From: an uncultured Eubacteriales bacterium
Lineage (GTDB): Bacteria > Bacillota > Clostridia > Oscillospirales > Acutalibacteraceae
NCBI GenBank assembly: GCA_934486895.1
Contig: CAKSQZ010000007.1
Span: 10,158 to 74,157, forward strand
Length of the DNA: 64,000 bases
Direction of reading: 5' to 3'
Part shown: in pieces, positions 6,852 to 15,621 of the stretch
Layout: each line of letters begins with the position of its first letter
Position numbering within the stretch: position 1 is the stretch's first letter
Made by a program: the position numbers and the translations under genes
Notes under the pieces: generated by a model
What the model was told of the DNA's origin: nothing
Database searches by the model: none
The model's input: the letters and a program-made list of their open reading frames with translations, nothing else

Positions 6852-9209
6852 ATGGACAAAAATCATATTACGCTGGAGCTTAATAAAATAATCGAAATGC
6901 TGGCTTCAAGGTGCTCGAGTACAGCAGGGAAAGCACTCGCCTTACAGCTTGAACCGACAAACGAGCTTTCAGCCGCCGAGGCTTTGATCCGACAAACAGA
7001 GGACGCTCACTCGCTTATCGCAAGGTTCGGTTCTCCCTCCTTTTCGGAAATACGGGAAGTCAGCGGTCTGCTTGCTAGAGCAAACGCGGGGGGCAGGCTT
7101 TCGATGAAAGAACTGCTTGATGTCGCAAGCTTGCTCAGGTGCGTAGACTCGGTTATCTCATGGCGTGAAAAATCGCTTGCGGTGGCGACATCTATCGACA
7201 GCTACTTTGAAGCGCTGACCGATCAAAGCGGTCTTGAAAGAAATATAACCGTTTGCATAAAGTCTGAGGACGAAATGCACGACAACGCTTCTCCCGAGCT
7301 TTACAGGATCAGGAGAAAGATCATTGCGGCGGAAAACCGTATTCGCGACAAGCTGGATTCTCTTATCCGCTCGGACGCCGCAAAGGGCTGCTTGCAGGAC
7401 GCTGTTGTTACGATCAGAAACGGCAGATATGTTGTGCCTGTTAAGGCGGAGTTTCGCTCGCATATCAGCGGCCTGATACACGATACATCATCGTCGGGAT
7501 CGACGGTGTTTATCGAGCCTATGGCGGTCGTTGAAGCAAACAATGAAATAAGGGTGCTTTCAAACGCCGAAAAAGAGGAGATCGACCGTATTCTCTCTTC
7601 CCTGTCACTACAGGTCGCTGAACGCTCGGACATTATAAAATACTCATTTGAAACACTGTGCGAGCTTGATCTTATCTTTGCAAAGGCAAAGCTCGGATTT
7701 GATATGAAAGCGAGTGTGCCGCTTTTAAACGGCGACGGCATTATTGAACTGAAAAAAGCAAGACACCCTTTGCTCGATCAGAAGAAGGTCGTGCCTGTTG
7801 ACATAACGCTCGGCGAAAATTACAGGCTGCTTATTATAACCGGTCCTAATACAGGCGGTAAGACTGTTGCACTTAAAACGACCGGACTTATCTGCCTTAT
7901 GGCAGCCTGCGGACTGATGATACCGTGCGCGGACGACTCAAAAGTCGGCGTTTTCTCAAAGGTGCTTGCCGACATAGGCGATGAGCAAAGCATCGAACAA
8001 TCGCTTTCGACTTTCTCGGCACACATAAAAAACATCACTAAAATACTTAAAGCAGCGGATAAAAACTGTCTTATTCTGCTTGATGAGCTTTGTTCGGGAA
8101 CAGACCCCGTTGAGGGTGCGGCACTTGCGGCGGCACTGCTTGAAACACTCAGAGCGACGGGTGCCGTTGTTGCCGCTACAACGCATTACGCGGAGCTTAA
8201 ATCCTATGCACTCGACACGCAATCGGTGGAAAATGCAAGCTGCGAATTTAATGTTGCGACTCTTGCGCCGACCTATCGTTTGCTTATCGGTGTGCCGGGC
8301 AGATCGAATGCATTCGCTATTTCAAAGCGGCTCGGTATTCCCGATGAAGTTATAACGCAGGCGCAAAGCCTGGTTGACAGCGAATCGACACGGTTTGAGC
8401 GTGTTGTGGGTGAGCTTGAGCAGTCGCGCAAAAGATATGAAGAACGCACTGAAAAAACTCAGCAGGCGCTTTTTGACGCTGAGAAAAAACTGAAAGATGC
8501 CGAGCAGACGGCTGAAAAGCTGAAAGCCGAATATGAGCGTAAGATAGACGAGGCAAATGCGACCGCGAGGGCTATCGCCGATGACGCAAGGGCCAAGGCA
8601 AACCGTCTTATCGATGAGCTCGAACAGATGAAAAAAGATAAAAACGCCGATCTGAGCAAGATAAGAGCCGCCGCGAAAACCGGCTTTAAAGAGCTTGACC
8701 GGATAGCCGCCGAAAAAAAGACGGACGACGGATATGTTCTTCCCCGTCCGCTTGAAGCCGGAGATGAAATACTGCTTCGGGATATAAACCGCAACGCGGT
8801 CGTGCTTTCTCCTAACGATCAGAACGGCAACGTGCTTGTTCAGGCAGGCATTGTTAAAATGAAAGTTCCGCTTTCAAATGTCAAGCTGATCGGTCAGAAA
8901 AAGCAGGATACCGCTTCAAAGCTGCATTTTAAGGGTGCGGGCGACGACGGCAGAACTGCGAAAAAGCCTTCGATGGAGCTTGATATCCGCGGAATGACTG
9001 TTGAAGAGGGCGTTATTGAGCTTGATAGATTTATCGACGGCGCCGTGCTCAATCATGTTGGGTCGTTTACCGTTATTCACGGCAAAGGAACAGGCGCGCT
9101 CAGAGCAGGTATTCAAAAGTATTTAAAAACAAATAAATTTGTCAGATCATTCAGACTCGGCGCTTTCGGCGAGGGTGAAGCCGGAGTTACGGTCGTCGAA
9201 CTTAAGTGA
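6852..9209 (+). CDS. mutS2: Endonuclease MutS2
   Basis: This 785-residue MutS-family ATPase lacks a mismatch-recognition domain. It is linked to suppression of recombination and, in B. subtilis, to rescue of collided ribosomes. The core/clamp region runs to about residue 320. Walker A GPNTGGKT is at 331-338 and Walker B ILLDELCSGTDP near 410. A long Glu/Lys coiled coil (about 510-620) leads to a C-terminal Smr nuclease domain with LDIRGMTVEEG and VIHGKGTGALR. It lies between recO and rodA, 27 nt after recO. Confidence 0.95.
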   Translation: MDKNHITLELNKIIEMLASRCSSTAGKALALQLEPTNELSAAEALIRQTEDAHSLIARFGSPSFSEIREVSGLLARANAGGRLSMKELLDVASLLRCVDSVISWREKSLAVATSIDSYFEALTDQSGLERNITVCIKSEDEMHDNASPELYRIRRKIIAAENRIRDKLDSLIRSDAAKGCLQDAVVTIRNGRYVVPVKAEFRSHISGLIHDTSSSGSTVFIEPMAVVEANNEIRVLSNAEKEEIDRILSSLSLQVAERSDIIKYSFETLCELDLIFAKAKLGFDMKASVPLLNGDGIIELKKARHPLLDQKKVVPVDITLGENYRLLIITGPNTGGKTVALKTTGLICLMAACGLMIPCADDSKVGVFSKVLADIGDEQSIEQSLSTFSAHIKNITKILKAADKNCLILLDELCSGTDPVEGAALAAALLETLRATGAVVAATTHYAELKSYALDTQSVENASCEFNVATLAPTYRLLIGVPGRSNAFAISKRLGIPDEVITQAQSLVDSESTRFERVVGELEQSRKRYEERTEKTQQALFDAEKKLKDAEQTAEKLKAEYERKIDEANATARAIADDARAKANRLIDELEQMKKDKNADLSKIRAAAKTGFKELDRIAAEKKTDDGYVLPRPLEAGDEILLRDINRNAVVLSPNDQNGNVLVQAGIVKMKVPLSNVKLIGQKKQDTASKLHFKGAGDDGRTAKKPSMELDIRGMTVEEGVIELDRFIDGAVLNHVGSFTVIHGKGTGALRAGIQKYLKTNKFVRSFRLGAFGEGEAGVTVVELK

Positions 9210-9228
9210 CAGATAAAGGACGGTTTAG

Positions 9229-10371
9229 ATGAAAAGGATCATTCAAAATATTGCCGACTATATCCGCGAAACGGACAAGCTGCTGCTGATACTTTGTGCC
9301 GCGGCGAGTCTTTTCGGCTGTGCGCTCGTTTATTCGGCAACAAGATATATCGGCTCGACAAGACAGTTTTATGTTCAGCTTATTTCTGTCTTTATCGGAA
9401 TTGTCGCCGCAATTTTTGTTTCACTTTTTAATTACCGCAACTTCTCGCGGCACACTATTCTTATTGTGGCGGTGTCGCTCGGACTTCTGGCATTTACCTA
9501 CTTTTTCGGATACGCTCCGAGCGGAACGGACAACCGTGCATGGATCGAGCTGCCGTTCGGTATGTCGTTTCAGCCGTCTGAGCTGATAAAGATCTTTTTC
9601 ACAATAACGTTTTCGGCTCATGTTTCGATCATCAACAAAGACGAGATCAACAAGCTGAAAAATGTTGTGCTTTTAATACTGCACGGCATTGCCCCCGCGG
9701 CGATCGTTATGGTGCTTCAGCGAGATCTCGGAACAGTTACCATTCTGTTTTGCATTTTTCTTTGTATGCTTTTTGCCGCAGGTATTAAGCTGCGTTATTT
9801 TGCTATCGGTGCGCTTGTTGTTGCGGCGGCGGCTCCTATTATCTGGCTGTACGGACTGTCGGCATATCAGCGTGAACGTTTTTCGATAATTCTCGATCTT
9901 AATTCGGACGCTCAGGGCAAGGGTTATCAGCAGCTTCAATCGATTAAAGCTATCGGCTCGGGCGGTATCACCGGCTACGGTTATCTGAACGGCCCGAAAA
10001 CACAGTCGGGCGATGTTCCGAAAGCATACAACGACTTTATTCTTTCGGTTGCGGGAGAGGAACTCGGACTTATAGGATGTATTGCGGTCTTTGCGATACT
10101 GCTCGCGATAATAATCAGAGTTATCCATGTCGGTGTTATTTCAAATGACAGAAAAGGTCTTATCATCTGCTCCGGCATTTTCGGCATGCTGCTGTCTCAG
10201 CTGCTTGTTAATGTGGGTATGTGTCTTGCGGTGCTGCCCGTTATCGGCGTAACGCTTCCCTTCTTCTCCGCAGGCGGCACCTCGCTTGTCTGCCTGTATC
10301 TCGGTATCGGGCTGGTGCTCAGCGTTTATAAAAACCGTTTTCAGCGGCAAATGAAGCTGAGTGAGAGGTGA
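9229..10371 (+). CDS. rodA: Rod shape-determining SEDS glycosyltransferase, RodA type
   Basis: This 380-residue SEDS protein polymerises peptidoglycan glycan strands from lipid II with a class B PBP partner. About ten membrane helices are visible. Family motifs include NDFILSVAGEELGLIG and the C-terminal VLPVIGVTLPFFSAGGTS. The GYQQLQSIKAIGSGG stretch is typical of the large extracellular loop. RodA is favoured over FtsW/SpoVE because no division genes flank it, but sequence alone does not fully separate them. The 3' end is followed 4 nt later by tsaE. Confidence 0.85.
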   Translation: MKRIIQNIADYIRETDKLLLILCAAASLFGCALVYSATRYIGSTRQFYVQLISVFIGIVAAIFVSLFNYRNFSRHTILIVAVSLGLLAFTYFFGYAPSGTDNRAWIELPFGMSFQPSELIKIFFTITFSAHVSIINKDEINKLKNVVLLILHGIAPAAIVMVLQRDLGTVTILFCIFLCMLFAAGIKLRYFAIGALVVAAAAPIIWLYGLSAYQRERFSIILDLNSDAQGKGYQQLQSIKAIGSGGITGYGYLNGPKTQSGDVPKAYNDFILSVAGEELGLIGCIAVFAILLAIIIRVIHVGVISNDRKGLIICSGIFGMLLSQLLVNVGMCLAVLPVIGVTLPFFSAGGTSLVCLYLGIGLVLSVYKNRFQRQMKLSER

Positions 10372-10375
10372 CGGT

Positions 10376-10804
10376 ATGACAAGGATATGCAACAGTCTTG
10401 ATGAAACGAACTGTCTTGCAAATGAAGTTGCCGGCAAGCTGCGCGGCGGTGAATGTATTGCGTTTTTCGGAGCAATGGGCATGGGCAAAACCGCCTTTAC
10501 AAAAGCGCTTGCAAAGGCACTCGGATATGACGGTGCGGTGAGCTCGCCGACATTTGCGATAATTAATGAATACATCGGCGGCAGACTCAATATTTATCAC
10601 TTTGATATGTACAGGATAACTTCGTTTGACGATCTTTATTCGACCGCTTTTTTTGAATACTGCGATGATAAAAACGGAGTTGTGGTCTGCGAATGGAGCG
10701 AAAATATTGAAAACGCTCTGCCTGACGACTGCATTAAAATTCAAATTGAGAGAGGAGAGAGCGATGAATGCAGGATATTCAAAATAACACCGGAAATACT
10801 TTGA
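10376..10804 (+). CDS. tsaE: tRNA threonylcarbamoyladenosine biosynthesis ATPase TsaE
   Basis: This 142-residue ATPase works with TsaB and TsaD to make the universal t6A37 modification of ANN-decoding tRNAs. The Walker A motif GAMGMGKT is at 32-39, followed by the SSPTFAIINEY segment and the FDMYRI motif of the family. I chose ATG at 10376; upstream GTG at 10361 lies inside rodA with no ribosome site. The 3' end overlaps tsaB by 37 nt, coupling the two partners. Confidence 0.93.
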   Translation: MTRICNSLDETNCLANEVAGKLRGGECIAFFGAMGMGKTAFTKALAKALGYDGAVSSPTFAIINEYIGGRLNIYHFDMYRITSFDDLYSTAFFEYCDDKNGVVVCEWSENIENALPDDCIKIQIERGESDECRIFKITPEIL

Positions 10805-11502
10805 TCCTCGGGATCGACTCCTCCTCAAAAACAGGGTGCGTTGCTGTTTTAAAAGGCAACACATTGCTGGCAGACGGCTTTGAAAACAGCGGGCTGACAC
10901 ATTCGCAGACGCTTATGCCGCTTATTAAAAAGACAGTTGACGATGCAGGGGTTGACATAAACGATATACCTTTTATCGCTGTGACGGTGGGACCGGGATC
11001 GTTCACGGGACTTCGTATCGGACTTTCGAGCGTTAAGGGCATTGCGGCTGTATCGGGTGCTGAGTGTATCGGTATTTCTTCGCTTGAGGCGGCGGCGCAG
11101 GGAGTTTTGCAGGACGGTATTATCTGCGCTGTTATGGACGCTCGCTGCAAGCGGGTTTATAATGCTCTTTTTGAAAAGAGAGACGGAAAGCTTAAAAGGC
11201 TGTGCGATGACAGGACAAGCGAGATAGCATCTCTTTGCGATGAGCTTTTGAAATACAATGAACCGATACATCTGATCGGCGACGGTGTTTCGGCTTGCAG
11301 CAGCATTATGAAAGAACACGGCTGTGATATTATCGCTGCGAGCGGCGACGATGTTTTTATACACGGCAAGAGCATTTGCGAACTGGCGCTGAGCCGTTTG
11401 TCGGAAGCGGTGAGCGCAAAATCGCTTGCACCGAAATATATTCAGTTGCCGCAGGCTCAGCGGGAACTTATTGCAAAAAACAAAGGAGAGTGTGTTAAAT
11501 GA
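10768..11502 (+). CDS. tsaB: tRNA threonylcarbamoyladenosine biosynthesis protein TsaB
   Basis: This is a 244-residue ASKHA-fold protein, an inactive paralogue that scaffolds TsaD and TsaE in t6A synthesis. Typical motifs are ILGIDSSSKTG at the N terminus and VTVGPGSFTGLRIGLSSVKG near residues 71-91. AGGAG at 10753-10757 supports ATG at 10768. A TTG at 10801 overlapping the tsaE stop is the alternative and would remove 11 residues. The stop overlaps the rpiB start as ATGA. Confidence 0.92.
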   Translation: MQDIQNNTGNTLILGIDSSSKTGCVAVLKGNTLLADGFENSGLTHSQTLMPLIKKTVDDAGVDINDIPFIAVTVGPGSFTGLRIGLSSVKGIAAVSGAECIGISSLEAAAQGVLQDGIICAVMDARCKRVYNALFEKRDGKLKRLCDDRTSEIASLCDELLKYNEPIHLIGDGVSACSSIMKEHGCDIIAASGDDVFIHGKSICELALSRLSEAVSAKSLAPKYIQLPQAQRELIAKNKGECVK

Positions 11503-11942
11503 TAGCTATCGGATGCGACCACGGAGGATATGAGCTTGCTCAGAAAATTGAAAAACACCTTATTGAAGGCGGCTGCGAGGTCAAAAACTTCGGAACCTTC
11601 AACGGTGAATCGGTGGATTATCCCGACATTGCATATCCCGTTGCAAAGGCTGTGGCAAACGGCGAGTGCGAGAAAGGTATTCTTGTTTGCGGGACAGGTA
11701 TCGGAATGTCTATTGCGGCTAACAAGGTAAAGGGTATTCGCGCGGCTGTCTGCACCGACCACTTCTCTGTTAAATACACCCGTCTGCACAACAACACAAA
11801 TGTGCTGTGTCTCGGCGGCAGAGTGCTCGGAGATGCGTATGCCCTCGAGCTTGTTGATATTTTTATGACAACGGAATACGAAGGCGGCAGACATGAGAAC
11901 CGCCTTAAAAAGATCACTGAAATTGAAAATGAGAGGGTATGA
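11499..11942 (+). CDS. rpiB: Ribose-5-phosphate isomerase B
   Basis: This 147-residue enzyme interconverts ribose 5-phosphate and ribulose 5-phosphate (some family members use allose or galactose 6-phosphate). The phosphate-binding N terminus IAIGCDHGGYELA, the catalytic cysteine in ILVCGTGIGMSIAANK and the substrate loop DHFSVKYTRLHNNTNVL are intact. AAAGGAG precedes ATG at 11499, which overlaps the tsaB stop. Placement before upp suggests supply of ribose phosphate for PRPP-dependent salvage. Confidence 0.94.
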   Translation: MIAIGCDHGGYELAQKIEKHLIEGGCEVKNFGTFNGESVDYPDIAYPVAKAVANGECEKGILVCGTGIGMSIAANKVKGIRAAVCTDHFSVKYTRLHNNTNVLCLGGRVLGDAYALELVDIFMTTEYEGGRHENRLKKITEIENERV

Positions 11943-11945
11943 GAA

Positions 11946-12575
11946 ATGAACAATGTTTTTGTTTCGGCTCATCCGCTTGTTCAGCACAAGCTGACAATGC
12001 TTCGCGACAAGGCGACGGGTGCTAAGGAATTTCGCGAGATAATTGCTGAAATATCGCTTCTTTTGGGATATGAAGCGACAAGCGGGCTCACGCTTAAAGA
12101 AATTGAAGTTGACACGCCTATCGCACCGGCTCAGTCGAAAGCTGTGAAGGATTCGCTGATCGCGCTTGTGCCTGTTCTGAGGGCAGGTTTACAGATGGCT
12201 GACGGTCTTATAAATGTTGTACCTGCCGCAAAGGTCGGGCATATCGGAATTTACCATGATCGCGAAAGCGGAAATCCGATCGAATACTATTGCAAAATGC
12301 CGAGCGATATTTGCGAGCGCGATGTTTTTGTACTCGATCCGCTTATCGCAACGGGAGTTTCCACATCGGCGGCGGTTGAGAGAGTTAAAGAGTTTAACCC
12401 GAGAAGTGTTCGGCTGATTTCGATCGTCGCTTCCGCCCAGGGTATTGAAAAGCTTTGCAAGGATCACCCCGAGGTTGAGATCTATCTTGCCGCTGTCGAC
12501 GACGGAATTACCCAAGACGGAATGATAAATCCCGGTGTCGGTGATGCGGGCGACCGTTTATTCGGCACAAAATGA
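11946..12575 (+). CDS. upp: Uracil phosphoribosyltransferase
   Basis: This 209-residue enzyme makes UMP from uracil and PRPP in pyrimidine salvage. The PRPP-binding loop reads VLDPLIATGVSTSAA (family consensus has ATGGS at this place). The uracil-binding C-terminal region VDDGITQDGMINPGVGDAGD is conserved. It begins 3 nt after rpiB and is the last gene of the phoH-to-upp block. I saw no clear hairpin terminator immediately after it. Confidence 0.95.
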   Translation: MNNVFVSAHPLVQHKLTMLRDKATGAKEFREIIAEISLLLGYEATSGLTLKEIEVDTPIAPAQSKAVKDSLIALVPVLRAGLQMADGLINVVPAAKVGHIGIYHDRESGNPIEYYCKMPSDICERDVFVLDPLIATGVSTSAAVERVKEFNPRSVRLISIVASAQGIEKLCKDHPEVEIYLAAVDDGITQDGMINPGVGDAGDRLFGTK

Positions 12576-12627
12576 TGAAAAATATCGTTTTTTTCACATA
12601 AAACACGAGTTTTTATTAAATTATATA

Positions 12628-12656
12628 TTGAAATATTGCGTTTTGTATGATATAAT
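12628..12656 (+). promoter_or_regulatory. Promoter of the lysine-riboswitch operon
   Basis: TTGAAA (12628-12633) and a perfect TATAAT (12651-12656) are separated by 17 bases. A TGA just before the -10 box gives an extended -10 element. The promoter is placed directly before the riboswitch aptamer. Confidence 0.75.
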
Positions 12657-12659
12657 CAA

Positions 12660-12832
12660 CATTAAATAGAGGAGCAGATACGATCAGTAGCACGAATCAG
12701 GCGCTTAATCGTCGTTTATTTTGTGTGAAAGGCGTCTTTGCCGAAGCATTTTTGCGGTTAAGCGCTGAAATGCTGGCTTTCAGGAAAATATCCTGCCGGC
12801 TGTCACTTCTTATGGTGGAGCGCTATTTGATT
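12660..12832 (+). promoter_or_regulatory. Lysine riboswitch (L-box) aptamer
   Basis: The leader carries the conserved lysine-aptamer landmarks in order. ATAGAGGAGC is at the 5' side (about 12667-12676). GTCTTTGCCGAAGC comes in the middle (about 12735-12748). Next come ATGCTGGCTTTC and a CAGGAAAATATCCTG hairpin, then CCGGCTGTCAC and finally TGGTGGAGCGCTATTTG. Helix P1 can close between AAATAG (12664-12669) and CTATTT (12823-12828). These match the L-box of B. subtilis lysC as I remember it. A terminator follows, so lysine binding should stop transcription before the transporter genes. Confidence 0.85.
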
Positions 12833-12852
12833 GTTTTACATCTTTGTTTTTA

Positions 12853-12882
12853 ACAGTCGGAGAAGCTTTCCGGCTGTTTTTA
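12853..12882 (+). terminator. Riboswitch-controlled attenuator
   Basis: ACAGTCGG (12853-12860) pairs with CCGGCTGT (12870-12877), with extra pairing possible across the AAGCTT loop, followed by a run of T. It sits between the lysine aptamer and the first gene, the expected place for the ligand-dependent terminator. Confidence 0.75.
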
Positions 12883-12907
12883 TTTTATGAAAAAGAGGGT
12901 TTTGAAA

Positions 12908-13750
12908 ATGAAAAGAATTGTAAGTTTGTTTCTTGCCGCTGTTTTAACAGTGGGCTGCGCATTCGTTCTTTCATCGTGCGGTTCTGACGCATCGTCTGCC
13001 GCAGGAGGTAAGGATGTGCTCAAAGTAGGTTTGGAGTGCGCTTATGCTCCGTTTAACTGGACTCAGGTTGACGACAGCAACAACGCTGTTAAGATCGATG
13101 GAAGCAACCAGTATGCAAACGGTTATGATGTTCAGATCGCAAGAAAGGTTGCCGAAGCGCTCGGCAAGGAGCTTGTTGTTGTTAAATGTACATGGGAGGG
13201 TCTGCTTCCGGGCGTTCAGTCAGGCGCATTCGATATGATCATCGCAGGCATGAGCCCGACAGCCGAGAGAAAGCAGGAGGTCGATTTTTCCGACGCTTAT
13301 TACACCTCTAACCTCGTTGTTGTTGTCAGAAAAGACGGCAAATATACTAACGCCAAGACTATTAAGGATTTTGACGGTGCTAAGATCGTCGGTCAGCAGG
13401 GCACTTTCCACGAGACTGTTATCAAGCAGATGCCTGGCGTTACTCAGGTCGATTCGATGAAGGATTTCCCGCAGATGATCACTGCTCTCAATTCCAAGAC
13501 TATTGACGGCTATATTGCCGAGGAACCGGGTGCTATTGCAGATACCACAGCAAACAAGGATCTTACTTACATAGCGCTCAAAAACAATGACACAGGCTTT
13601 ACTGCGTCGGCAGAGGACACAACTATCGCTATCGGTATGAAGAAAGGTTCGGATCAGCTCGCTAAGGTCAATGAGATCCTTGCGACTATCTCCGAGAGCG
13701 AAAGAGAGACTATCATGAAGACGGCTATCGCTAATCAGCCGGCTGAATAA
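12908..13750 (+). CDS. Amino-acid ABC transporter substrate-binding lipoprotein (predicted lysine)
   Basis: This 280-residue family-3 solute-binding protein carries a lipoprotein signal (residues 1-23, lipobox LSSC, Cys24), so it is anchored outside the membrane. The mature part begins a polar amino-acid binding fold (LKVGLECAYAPFNW, IARKVAEALGKELV, GAFDMIIAGMSPTAERK). I chose ATG at 12908 because GAGGG lies about 9 nt before it; an in-frame ATG at 12887 is part of the terminator tail region. Position behind a lysine riboswitch predicts lysine as the ligand. Permease and ATPase genes follow. Confidence 0.88.
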   Translation: MKRIVSLFLAAVLTVGCAFVLSSCGSDASSAAGGKDVLKVGLECAYAPFNWTQVDDSNNAVKIDGSNQYANGYDVQIARKVAEALGKELVVVKCTWEGLLPGVQSGAFDMIIAGMSPTAERKQEVDFSDAYYTSNLVVVVRKDGKYTNAKTIKDFDGAKIVGQQGTFHETVIKQMPGVTQVDSMKDFPQMITALNSKTIDGYIAEEPGAIADTTANKDLTYIALKNNDTGFTASAEDTTIAIGMKKGSDQLAKVNEILATISESERETIMKTAIANQPAE

Positions 13751-13763
13751 ATCGGAGTTTTAA

Positions 13764-14504
13764 ATGGAATTTTTTAATGCGATAGGTCAGGTGTGGAGTA
13801 AGTATTGGTCGATGTTTCTTGCAGGCGTCGGCAACACGATGCTCATTGCGCTGACCTCCACGCTCATCGGTATCATAATCGGTGTTATAATCGGAATAAT
13901 CCGCACAACGCCGAGTTCAAAGCACGCCGCTGTGAGAGTGCTTCAGAAGATCATAAACGCAATCATCTATGTTTATGTTGAGGTGTTCAGAGGCACACCT
14001 ATGATGGTTCAGGCGATGGTTATTTATTGGGGATACGCTTTTATTATGGACGGTCAGACCCTCCCGCTTATCCCCTCGGCTATTTTCATCGTTTCGATCA
14101 ACACGGGTGCTTATGTTGCGGAGATCGTTCGCGGTGGTATCATCTCGATCGATAAAGGTCAGTTTGAGGGTGCTCAGGCTATCGGCATGGGACATCTCAC
14201 AACAATGATCCACATTGTTATGCCGCAGGTTTTGCGCAACATTCTCCCTGCGCTGAGCAATGAGTTTGTTATCAACATAAAGGATACCTCGGTGCTGAAT
14301 GTTATCGGCGTTACCGAGCTTTATTACCAGAGCTATTCGATCGGTACGATAACCTACAAGCTGTTCCCTGTTTATGCGATAACCTGCCTTATTTATTTCA
14401 TTCTCACATTTGTTGTTACAAGAATTCTCAAGCTTGTTGAGAAGAAGATGGACGGCAAGGAGAACTATAAGCTTGAACAGGCTGAAGACACGGAGGTGAG
14501 ATAA
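13764..14504 (+). CDS. Polar amino-acid ABC transporter permease (predicted lysine)
   Basis: This 246-residue membrane protein of the HisM/GlnP family has several hydrophobic helices. The EAA-loop region reads [21 protein letters not shown] and contacts the ATPase. The N-terminal part [17 protein letters not shown] and the [14 protein letters not shown] segment are typical of this family. It lies 13 nt after the binding protein and 1 nt before the ATPase. Only one permease is present, so the pore is probably a homodimer. Confidence 0.92.
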   Translation: MEFFNAIGQVWSKYWSMFLAGVGNTMLIALTSTLIGIIIGVIIGIIRTTPSSKHAAVRVLQKIINAIIYVYVEVFRGTPMMVQAMVIYWGYAFIMDGQTLPLIPSAIFIVSINTGAYVAEIVRGGIISIDKGQFEGAQAIGMGHLTTMIHIVMPQVLRNILPALSNEFVINIKDTSVLNVIGVTELYYQSYSIGTITYKLFPVYAITCLIYFILTFVVTRILKLVEKKMDGKENYKLEQAEDTEVR

Positions 14505-14505
14505 G

Positions 14506-15243
14506 ATGGCTGACCATGTTTTTGATATTCGCCACCTGAAAAAGAGCTTTGGCGATCACGAAGTTTTGAAAGACATCAATCTCACTATCGATAAGGGCGA
14601 AGTTGTGAGCATTATCGGTTCATCGGGCTCCGGCAAATCGACGCTTTTGCGTTGTATCAATATGCTTGAGAGCATTACCGACGGCGAAGTGCTTTACCAT
14701 GAGAAGAACATTCTTGATAAGGATATAAAGCTTTCGGTTTATCGTTCCAAAGTCGGAATGGTGTTTCAGCAGTTTAATCTGTTTAATAATCTCACTGCGC
14801 TTCAGAACTGTGTTATCGGTCAGTGCAAAGTGTTGAAGAAGAACAGATCGGACGCTGAAAAGACCGCAAGAGAATATCTCGACCGGGTCGGTATGCTGCC
14901 CTATGCAAACGCAAAGCCTAGACAGCTTTCGGGCGGTCAGAAGCAACGCGTTGCAATTGCGAGAACACTCGCTATGCAGCCGGAGGTCATTTTATTTGAC
15001 GAGCCGACAAGCGCGCTTGATCCCGAGATGGTCGGCGAGGTTCTTGAAGTTATGACAAAGCTTTCGCACTCAGGACTTACGATGATGGTTGTGACCCATG
15101 AAATGAGTTTTGCTCACGATGTATCGCACCGTGTTATCTTCATGGACGACGGTTATATTGTTGAGGACGGAACTCCGAAAGATGTTTTTATTGACTCGAA
15201 AAACGAAAGAACAAGAGCGTTTTTATCGAGGTTCAACGGTTAA
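14506..15243 (+). CDS. Polar amino-acid ABC transporter ATPase (predicted lysine)
   Basis: This 245-residue ATPase of the GlnQ/HisP type has Walker [10 protein letters not shown] at 38-46, the Q-loop in MVFQQFNLF, the signature [16 protein letters not shown], Walker [14 protein letters not shown] and the switch His in VVTHEM. GGAGGTGAG lies just before ATG at 14506. It is the last gene of the riboswitch operon and is followed by a strong terminator. Confidence 0.95.
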   Translation: MADHVFDIRHLKKSFGDHEVLKDINLTIDKGEVVSIIGSSGSGKSTLLRCINMLESITDGEVLYHEKNILDKDIKLSVYRSKVGMVFQQFNLFNNLTALQNCVIGQCKVLKKNRSDAEKTAREYLDRVGMLPYANAKPRQLSGGQKQRVAIARTLAMQPEVILFDEPTSALDPEMVGEVLEVMTKLSHSGLTMMVVTHEMSFAHDVSHRVIFMDDGYIVEDGTPKDVFIDSKNERTRAFLSRFNG

Positions 15244-15248
15244 AGCTA

Positions 15249-15290
15249 AAAGCCGCATAAGCGTTGCGTATCGCTTATGCGGCTTTGATT
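15249..15290 (+). terminator. Terminator of the lysine transporter operon
   Basis: A 14-base arm at 15249-15262 (AAAGCCGCATAAGC) is perfectly complementary to 15273-15286, with a 10-base loop. The T-tract is short (GCTTTGATTTG). Confidence 0.8.
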
Positions 15291-15316
15291 TGATTGATAT
15301 TTATCGGCAAAAAGAC

Positions 15317-15345
15317 TTGACTTTTATAAGAAAAACGCTTAAAAT
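15317..15345 (+). promoter_or_regulatory. Promoter of tRNA-Leu
   Basis: TTGACT (15317-15322) and TAAAAT (15340-15345) are 17 bases apart and 20 nt upstream of the tRNA 5' end. Confidence 0.65.
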
Positions 15346-15365
15346 ATATTTTGCAGCATAAATTT

Positions 15366-15452
15366 GCCGCTGTGGCGGAACTGGCAGACGCCCGGGACTT
15401 AAAATCCCGTGAGGTAACACTCGTACCGGTTCGATCCCGGTCAGCGGCACCA
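15366..15452 (+). tRNA. tRNA-Leu (anticodon UAA)
   Basis: Acceptor arm GCCGCTG (15366-15372) pairs with CAGCGGC (15442-15448). The D arm is GGCGGAACTGGCAGACGC-like. The anticodon stem CGGGA/TCCCG encloses loop CTTAAAA, giving anticodon TAA, which reads UUA. A long class II variable arm (TGAGGTAACACTCGTA region) and T arm GGTTCGATCCC follow. The CCA end is encoded (15450-15452). A terminator hairpin starts immediately after. Confidence 0.95.
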
Positions 15453-15601
15453 AAGGACAGGATCAAACTTTAGATTTGATCCTGTCCTTTTGATTTGTAT
15501 GGCTTGAAAGGGATCGAACCGGTTGCGGATATTCGTCGGTTGCCGCGAGGATACGAGTCGGCGAGACGAATTAGCAATAATGCCGACGGCGTAAGCTGTC
15601 A
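15431..15601 (+). repeat. Tandem repeat copy 1 (tRNA 3' end plus about 100-bp element)
   Basis: This is the first copy of a direct repeat with 191-bp spacing. It starts inside the T loop of tRNA-Leu, includes the tRNA 3' end and its terminator, then a segment with TTGCGGATATTCGTCGG and GACGAATTAGCAATAATGCC. An inverted T-arm (GGGATCGAACCGGT, 15510-15523) and a hairpin ATTCGTC/GACGAAT lie within it. The copy is followed by 20 bases with a 9-bp hairpin (15602-15624) that leads into copy 2. Confidence 0.9.
15454..15491 (+). terminator. Terminator of tRNA-Leu
   Basis: AAGGACAGGATCAAA and TTTGATCCTGTCCTT form a long perfect stem around a 7-base loop, ending in TTTT. It is part of the 191-bp repeat, and the second copy (15645-15682) has mismatches that weaken the stem. 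Confidence 0.75.
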
Positions 15602-15621
15602 CGAGGTGCGCAGCACGCACC

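Noticed and set aside
15275..15466. Minus-strand frame antisense to tRNA-Leu (contains DRDRTGTSVTSRDFKSRAS)
   Set aside because: Frames antisense to tRNA genes often give such peptides; there is no ribosome site and the tRNA explains the sequence.
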